This document shows, one piece after another, positions 58,580 to 64,000 of a stretch of 64,000 bases of DNA. Source of the stretch: Alcaligenes parafaecalis (GTDB taxonomy: Bacteria > Pseudomonadota > Gammaproteobacteria > Burkholderiales > Burkholderiaceae_B). The notes under the pieces are model-generated. The model was given only the letters and a program-made list of their open reading frames with translations. It was not told the origin of the DNA and ran no database searches. Position 1 is the first letter of the stretch; each line of letters opens with the position of its first letter. Both the position numbers and the translations under genes were made by a program. The stretch spans positions 62,001 through 126,000 of the forward strand of contig NZ_JAPKNA010000006.1 of assembly GCF_026344135.1 (NCBI RefSeq), written 5' to 3'.

Positions 58580-61423
58580 ATGAAACTCTCGGTACTGATT
58601 GCCGCCCTGCGCTTGCGCCATCTGGCAGGGGCCGCGCTGCTGTCCAGCTCGCTGGCAGCCTATGCTCTGCCCGCTGGTCTGGCCCAAGGCCCCTCTGTCG
58701 AAGGCGTCACTCAATACACGCTGGACAATGGCCTGCGCCTTGTTCTGGCCCCCGACGATTCCAAACCCACCACCACCGTCAACATGACGTATCTGGTCGG
58801 TTCCCGACATGAAAATTACGGGCAAACCGGCATGGCTCACCTGCTGGAACACATGCTGTTTCGCGGCACGCCCACCTTGCGCAATGCACTGGGAGAATTT
58901 TCCAAGCGCGGCCTGGAAGCCAACGGCACCACTTCTAGTGACCGTACCAATTACTTTGCCAGCTTTGCAGCAGATCCCGAAACCCTGAAGTGGTATCTGG
59001 ACTGGCAGGCCGACGTGATGGTCAACGCCCTGATCGACAAGCAGGATCTGGTGGCAGAAATGCCGGTGGTGCGTAATGAAATGGAAAGCGGTGAAAACAG
59101 CCCTTTCCGTGTTCTGATGCAAAAGCTGACGGCCGCAGCCTACCAGTGGCATAGCTATGGCAAAACCACCATTGGTGCCCGCTCGGACGTAGAGAATGTG
59201 GATATCGAGCAGCTTCGCAAGTTCTACCACGACTACTACCAACCTGATAACGCGGTGCTCTTTGTGACCGGGCAGTTCGATACTGAGCAGACTCTGGCAA
59301 ACATTGCCAAGGCTTTTGGTTCTATTCCCAAACCGACCCGTACCCTGCGTCCTGAATACACGGTTGAACCAGTACAAGATGGCACACGTACCGTTACCTT
59401 GCGTCGTCACGGCGGCACGCCGCTGATCATGTCGCTGTACCACCTGCCCAGCGCCGCCAGCCCAGAGTATATGGACCTGAGCCTGGGGATCAGCGCCCTG
59501 GGTGATACCCCCAGCGGGCAGTTGTACAAGAATCTGGTCAACAAGAATTTGGCCACCAGCGTGTTCAGCTTCGATTCGGAAAGCCACGACCCCGGCTACG
59601 CCCTGTTTGGTGCCGAGCTGAAACAAGACATGGATCAGCAAAAAGCCTTGAAGGCCATGAATGACACGCTGGAAGGCTTGGCCAAGTCCCCCCTGAAAGA
59701 TGCCGATCTGGAACGTATCCGCAGCCAGTGGATGACGGGCTGGACCCAGACTTATGCCAATCCGGCCGGGCTGGCCAGTGCTCTTTCTGAAGCCGCTGCC
59801 AGTGGCGATTGGCGCTTGTTCTTCCTGCAGCGTGATCGGGTAGAAACCGCCAAGCTACCACAAGTTCAAAAAGCGCTAGAAACCTGGCTGGTAGCCAGCA
59901 ACCGCAGCAACGGCTTGTACATCCCCACAGAAAAACCTGTGCGTGCACCTGAAGCCAACGTCGTCGATGTTGCCAAACTGGTGCAAGACTACACCGGCAA
60001 GGACAGCGGCAAAACGGTAGAGGCCTTTGACCCCAGCCCCGCCAACATCATGGCCCGCACCGATCTGCAGCCTTTATCTTTGGGCAAGGATCTGGGCGAA
60101 GTGAAGATGGCACTACTGCCTAAAGGCACTCGCGCTGACCGTGTAGAAGCACGCTTGTCCTTCAAATTTGGTTCGCCCGATCAGCTCAAGAACCAGACGG
60201 CTGCCGCCGCTGCCGTTGCCAGCCTGCTGACAACAGGCACCAAGACACTGAACCGCGAACAGATTTCCGATCAGTTCACCGCTATGCAAACTCAGTTCAG
60301 CACCAGCGGTTCCAATGGTCGCTTGTACCTGACGCTGTCCTCCAACCGTGAGAACCTGCCCAAAGCCATTGCTCTGGCGCTGGACGTGCTGCGCAACGCA
60401 AACTTCCCCGAGGACGAGCTAAAGAAATATCAGCAAGCCGTGGTCACCGATCTGAAATCGGCCAGTACTGAGCCTGCTGCCTTGGCAAGCCAGACGATCG
60501 AACGCTATACCAACCCATGGCCCAAAGACGATATCCGCTACACGCCCAGCTTTGAAGAGGGCATAGAACGGGTGCAAGCCGTTACGATCAAGCAGGTGCG
60601 GGACTTCCATCAAAAATTCTACGGTACGGGCGATGTCGCCTTTAGCGCCGTAGGTGACTTTGACAAGGAAGAGGTTCGCAAGGCTTTGGCTGATGGTTTG
60701 AAAGGCTGGCGCAAAGCCCCGACCTACCAGCGTCCGGATGATCCTTTGCAAACCGTTGCTCCCAAGGTGTTTGACATCAACACCCCGGACAAGGCAAACG
60801 CCTTCTATCTGGCCGATCTGGGCCTGAAGCTGCAAGACAGCGATGCCGACTTCCCGGCAGTCTATCTGGCCAACTACTTGCTGGGGCTGTCTGAGACCTC
60901 GCGCCTGTGGAACCGCGTACGTGTGGAAGATGGCTTGTCCTACAACGTACGTAGCCAAGTGGATGCGTCCAGCTATGAGCCGAATGGTTCGTGGACGGTA
61001 TATGCCATCCACGCTCCCAGCAATAGCGAAAAGCTGAGCAAAACCATTGATGAAGTACTGACTCAAACACTGAAAGATGGCTTTAGTGAACAAGAGGTCA
61101 AGGAAGGCGTGAATGCCTTGCTGAACTACCGCCGCTTGTCGCGTAGCCAGGACACGGTGGTCAGCAGCGCGTGGCTGAACTATCTGGATCTGGGCCGCAG
61201 CTTTGAATGGTCGGAGAAAATGGACCAGGATCTGCAAAAGCTCAATGCGGAACAGGTCAATGCTGTTCTTCGTAAATACCTGAAGCCCAAGGACATGGTC
61301 GTGGCGATTGCCGCTGACCACGAGCGTCAGAAGCAAGGTGCAGCGGCTCCTGAAGCCGAGGCAAGCGAACAAGCTCCCACTCCTGCATCGACGACCCCTG
61401 CTGCACTGGAAGCTCAACACTGA
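58580..61423 (+). CDS. M16-family zinc metallopeptidase (periplasmic, two-unit)
   Basis: The 947-residue precursor has a signal peptide (about residues 1-35). The inverted zinc motif HLLEH has His87, Glu90 and His91, and the third ligand Glu lies in VVRNEMESGENSP. The second half is a catalytically inactive M16 repeat, as in pitrilysin-type and PqqL-like proteases. The Ala/Glu/Pro/Thr-rich tail is low complexity. Such periplasmic M16 enzymes degrade peptides. Substrates are unknown here. It has its own terminator and is convergent with dnaJ. Confidence 0.92.
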   Translation: MKLSVLIAALRLRHLAGAALLSSSLAAYALPAGLAQGPSVEGVTQYTLDNGLRLVLAPDDSKPTTTVNMTYLVGSRHENYGQTGMAHLLEHMLFRGTPTLRNALGEFSKRGLEANGTTSSDRTNYFASFAADPETLKWYLDWQADVMVNALIDKQDLVAEMPVVRNEMESGENSPFRVLMQKLTAAAYQWHSYGKTTIGARSDVENVDIEQLRKFYHDYYQPDNAVLFVTGQFDTEQTLANIAKAFGSIPKPTRTLRPEYTVEPVQDGTRTVTLRRHGGTPLIMSLYHLPSAASPEYMDLSLGISALGDTPSGQLYKNLVNKNLATSVFSFDSESHDPGYALFGAELKQDMDQQKALKAMNDTLEGLAKSPLKDADLERIRSQWMTGWTQTYANPAGLASALSEAAASGDWRLFFLQRDRVETAKLPQVQKALETWLVASNRSNGLYIPTEKPVRAPEANVVDVAKLVQDYTGKDSGKTVEAFDPSPANIMARTDLQPLSLGKDLGEVKMALLPKGTRADRVEARLSFKFGSPDQLKNQTAAAAAVASLLTTGTKTLNREQISDQFTAMQTQFSTSGSNGRLYLTLSSNRENLPKAIALALDVLRNANFPEDELKKYQQAVVTDLKSASTEPAALASQTIERYTNPWPKDDIRYTPSFEEGIERVQAVTIKQVRDFHQKFYGTGDVAFSAVGDFDKEEVRKALADGLKGWRKAPTYQRPDDPLQTVAPKVFDINTPDKANAFYLADLGLKLQDSDADFPAVYLANYLLGLSETSRLWNRVRVEDGLSYNVRSQVDASSYEPNGSWTVYAIHAPSNSEKLSKTIDEVLTQTLKDGFSEQEVKEGVNALLNYRRLSRSQDTVVSSAWLNYLDLGRSFEWSEKMDQDLQKLNAEQVNAVLRKYLKPKDMVVAIAADHERQKQGAAAPEAEASEQAPTPASTTPAALEAQH

Positions 61424-61456
61424 TAGGTGAAGTACAAGGCTTGCTCAGGCAGGCAT

Positions 61457-61489
61457 AAAAAAGCCCGGTACTTTCGTACCGGGTTTTTT
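61457..61489. terminator. Bidirectional terminator M16 gene / dnaJ
   Basis: The CCCGGTAC / GTACCGGG stem (61464-61471, 61476-61483) with A and T runs on both sides serves the two convergent genes. Confidence 0.88.
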
Positions 61490-61511
61490 ATTTCGCTTTC
61501 CCTTGCAGGAT

Positions 61512-62645
61512 TCAGGAGAAGAAACCCTTCACCTTGTCTGTCCAGGATTCGCTTTTGGGTGAGTGCTTGACGCCACCATCGCTCAAGGCCTGTTCAAACT
61601 GACGCAGCAATTTCTTTTGCTCGTCGTTCAGACGCACAGGGGTCTCGATTTGAATGTGGCAATACAAGTCACCGGGGTAGCTGGAGCGCAGGCCCTTGAT
61701 ACCCTTGCCGCGCAAGCGGAACGTCTTGCCCACTTGGGTGCCTTCAGGAATGGTGATTTCGCCACGCCCTGTCAGGGTAGGTACTTCCACCGTTCCACCC
61801 AGCGCTGCCGTGGTGAATGGGATAGTCAGCTCGCAGTGCAGATCCTCGCCGTCACGCTGGAAAATACCGTGCGGTTTGATGCGGATTTCCACATACAAGT
61901 CACCGGCAGGACCGCCGTTGACGCCAGGCTCGCCATTACCGCTGGAGCGGATGCGCATGCCATCATCAATACCGGCTGGAATCTTGACCTGCAAAGTCTT
62001 GGTCTTTTTGACCTTGCCCTCACCGTGACACGCCACGCAGGGGTCCGCAATTTCCTTGCCGCTACCGTGACAGGTCGGGCAGGTTTGCTGCATGCTGAAA
62101 ATGCCCTGCTGCATACGGACAGCGCCACTGCCTTGGCAGGTACGACAAGTCTGTGCAGAGGTACCGGGTTTGGCACCCGAACCCGAGCAGGTTTCGCAGT
62201 TTTCCCAGCTTGGTACGCGAATTTCAGTATCAAAACCGGCCGCTGCCTGCTCCAGGCTGATGTCCAGCGAGTAGCGCAAATCTGCACCGCGGTATACCTG
62301 AGGGCCACCGCCGCGACGTCCGCCGCCACCACCGAAAATTTCGCCAAAAATATCACCAAAGGCGTCTGCAAATCCGGCCCCGCCCATGCCGCCACCCATA
62401 CCGCCCATGCCAGCGTTGGGATCGACTCCGGCATGACCATAGCGGTCATAGGCTTCGCGTTTCTGTTCGTCGGACAGGATCTCGTACGCTTCCTTGGCTT
62501 CCTTGAACTTTTCCTCGGCGTCCTTGCTATCCGGATTACGGTCAGGGTGGAACTTCATGGCCAGCTTGCGATACGCCTTGCGGAGTTCATCCTGCGTCGC
62601 ATTTTTGGCCACACCGAGAATTTCGTATAAATCGCGTTTTGCCAT
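61512..62645 (-). CDS. dnaJ: Chaperone protein DnaJ (Hsp40)
   Basis: DnaJ delivers substrates to DnaK and stimulates its ATPase. The 377-residue protein is a class A Hsp40. The J domain (residues 1-70) has HPD at 33-35, followed by a Gly/Phe-rich region with GGGGGRRGGG and four CxxCxGxG zinc repeats (CETCSGSG, CRTCQGSG, CPTCHGSG, CVACHGEG). Two C-terminal substrate-binding domains complete it. It follows dnaK by about 100 bp on the same strand, the usual operon. Confidence 0.98.
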   Translation of the reverse strand: MAKRDLYEILGVAKNATQDELRKAYRKLAMKFHPDRNPDSKDAEEKFKEAKEAYEILSDEQKREAYDRYGHAGVDPNAGMGGMGGGMGGAGFADAFGDIFGEIFGGGGGRRGGGPQVYRGADLRYSLDISLEQAAAGFDTEIRVPSWENCETCSGSGAKPGTSAQTCRTCQGSGAVRMQQGIFSMQQTCPTCHGSGKEIADPCVACHGEGKVKKTKTLQVKIPAGIDDGMRIRSSGNGEPGVNGGPAGDLYVEIRIKPHGIFQRDGEDLHCELTIPFTTAALGGTVEVPTLTGRGEITIPEGTQVGKTFRLRGKGIKGLRSSYPGDLYCHIQIETPVRLNDEQKKLLRQFEQALSDGGVKHSPKSESWTDKVKGFFS

Positions 62646-62747
62646 GTTTGATTAACGACGTCTAAACGCCGCTGATTGAATAATAATGCCCGATCTCCAG
62701 CGTATGCCGCCAAAGATCGGGCCAGGGAACCTTACTCAGGCTCGCAA

Positions 62748-64000
62748 TTACTGATCGCGTTTGACTTCTTTAAAGTCAGCGTCGACCACGTTCTCGTCGG
62801 CGGGCTGCTGGGCCGTACCTTCAGCACCTTCTTGTGCTGCGGCTTGAGCCTGCATGTCGGCGTACATCTTCTCGCCCAGTTTCTGCGAGGCTACACCCAG
62901 TGCTTCCACCTTGGCGTCGATGGCTTCCTTATCGCCTTCTTTCAGAGTTTCCTCCAGGTCAGCGATTGCCTTTTCTATGGCTTCTTTCTCTTCCGCTTCC
63001 AGCTTGTCGCCATAGTCCGTCATGGACTTGCGAGTGGAGTGGATCAAGGCTTCAGCCTGGTTGCGAGCAACCGCCAGTTCAGCGATACGGTGGTCTTCAG
63101 CCGCGTTCACTTCGGCATCTTTCACCATGCGCTCGATCTCCTCGTCGGACAAACCAGAGTTTGCCTTGATGGTGATCTTGTTCTCTTTGCCTGTGCCCTT
63201 GTCTTTGGCGGACACGTGCAAGATACCGTTGGCGTCGATGTCGAAGGTCACTTCAATCTGTGGCAGGCCACGTGCTGCTGGTGGAATACCTTCCAGATTG
63301 AACTCGCCCAAAGCCTTGTTACCGGCAGCGATTTCGCGCTCGCCCTGGAATACCTTGATGGTCACAGCAGGCTGGTTATCGTCAGCCGTGGAGAACACTT
63401 GCGAATGACGCGTAGGAATCGTGGTGTTCTTCTGGATCATCTTGGTCATGACGCCACCCAGGGTTTCGATACCCAGGGACAGAGGAGTCACGTCCAGCAG
63501 CAAGACGTCAGTACGGTCGCCCGACAAGACGGAACCTTGAATGGCTGCACCAGCGGCCACGGCTTCGTCAGGGTTGATGTCTTTACGTGGTTCACGGCCA
63601 AAGAACTCTTTAACGCGCTCTTGCACCTTGGGCATACGGCTCATGCCGCCGACCAGGATCACGTCGTCGATTTCTGAAACCTTCACACCAGCGTCCTTGA
63701 TAGCAACGCGGCAAGGCTCGATCGTGCGTTCGATCAGGTCTTCAACCAGCGCTTCCAGCTTGGAGCGGGTGATCTTCAGGTTCAAGTGCTTGGGACCGGA
63801 AGCGTCTGCCGTGATGTAAGGCAGGTTGATTTCGGTCTGCTGCGTCGAGGACAGTTCGATCTTGGCTTTTTCAGCGGATTCTTTCAGACGCTGCAAGGCC
63901 AGCACATCTTTGGACAGATCCACGCCGCTTTCTTTCTTGAACTCGGCAATGATGTAGTCGATGATGCGCTTGTCAAAGTCTTCGCCACCCAAGAAGGTGT
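62748..64000 (-). CDS. dnaK: Chaperone protein DnaK (Hsp70), 5' end outside window
   Basis: About 416 C-terminal codons are present; the frame is still open at the window edge, where it reads TFLGGEDFDKRIIDY from the nucleotide-binding domain. The rest of that domain (ILVGGMSRMPKVQERVKEFFG), the linker, the substrate-binding domain (LLLDVTPLSLGIETLGGVMT) and the lid follow. It ends with ENVVDADFKEVKRDQ, close to the usual DnaK C-terminus. About 220 N-terminal residues are missing. Confidence 0.98.
   Translation of the reverse strand, partial: TFLGGEDFDKRIIDYIIAEFKKESGVDLSKDVLALQRLKESAEKAKIELSSTQQTEINLPYITADASGPKHLNLKITRSKLEALVEDLIERTIEPCRVAIKDAGVKVSEIDDVILVGGMSRMPKVQERVKEFFGREPRKDINPDEAVAAGAAIQGSVLSGDRTDVLLLDVTPLSLGIETLGGVMTKMIQKNTTIPTRHSQVFSTADDNQPAVTIKVFQGEREIAAGNKALGEFNLEGIPPAARGLPQIEVTFDIDANGILHVSAKDKGTGKENKITIKANSGLSDEEIERMVKDAEVNAAEDHRIAELAVARNQAEALIHSTRKSMTDYGDKLEAEEKEAIEKAIADLEETLKEGDKEAIDAKVEALGVASQKLGEKMYADMQAQAAAQEGAEGTAQQPADENVVDADFKEVKRDQ

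Overview
The window looks like a chromosomal segment of a beta-proteobacterium of the family Alcaligenaceae, most likely Alcaligenes (A. faecalis group). The reasons are the core gene order (pnp-rpsO, ilvBNC-pssA, serS-rarA-lolA-ftsK divergent from trxB, dnaK-dnaJ), a 3-hydroxybutyrate dehydrogenase whose residues agree almost throughout with the crystallised A. faecalis enzyme as I remember it, and a moderately GC-rich composition. No phage, insertion sequence or CRISPR array was seen.

Layout. 1-7017: housekeeping genes on the minus strand (pnp cut by the window edge, rpsO, pssA, ilvC, ilvN, ilvB, with a possible attenuator in the ilvB leader). 7458-13326: a YccS-like FUSC membrane protein, a 13-copy GCACTAA tandem repeat, yaaA, 3-hydroxybutyrate dehydrogenase, tRNA-Ser(CGA) and two small exported or membrane proteins. 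13408-21659: serS, rarA, lolA, ftsK, then divergent trxB and an Smr-domain gene, and a TPR protein. 21868-29133: an accessory catabolic island with a 2,5-dihydroxypyridine dioxygenase-like enzyme, an MHS transporter, a flavin reductase, a Dabb-domain protein, a PaaX-type regulator, a type-B carboxylesterase and an acyl-CoA-dehydrogenase-fold monooxygenase. It resembles a pyridine-ring degradation pathway with operator-like repeats in its central divergent promoter. 29443-35816: icd, a DUF1841 protein, two small cytochromes c, a MoxR-GNAT-VWA operon and a DUF2968 lipoprotein.

35877-49673 is a complete tad (type IVb pilus, Flp) locus on the minus strand: flp, prepilin peptidase, two TadE-like minor pilins, rcpC/cpaB, rcpA/cpaC secretin, tadZ, tadA, tadB, tadC, tadD, a DUF3613 protein and tadG. 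It ends in a sigma-54 enhancer-binding activator with an intact GAFTGA loop. Beyond an AT-rich 0.68-kb gap lies an FhaC/ShlB-type two-partner outer-membrane transporter with no recognisable TpsA partner.

52219-58406 holds the most unusual part: two paralogous operons, each encoding a Gly-rich lipoprotein with perfect 25-residue tandem repeats plus a MarR-type regulator (a third, shortened paralogue sits in the second operon). Each operon is preceded by a perfect sigma-54 promoter (TGGCAC-N5-TTGCT) and, 100-150 bp further upstream, by the same GTTACGTAAC palindrome. I propose that these are RpoN-controlled surface or matrix proteins co-regulated with the neighbouring Tad pilus and possibly linked to the orphan transporter. 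The window closes with an M16 peptidase, dnaJ and the 3' part of dnaK.
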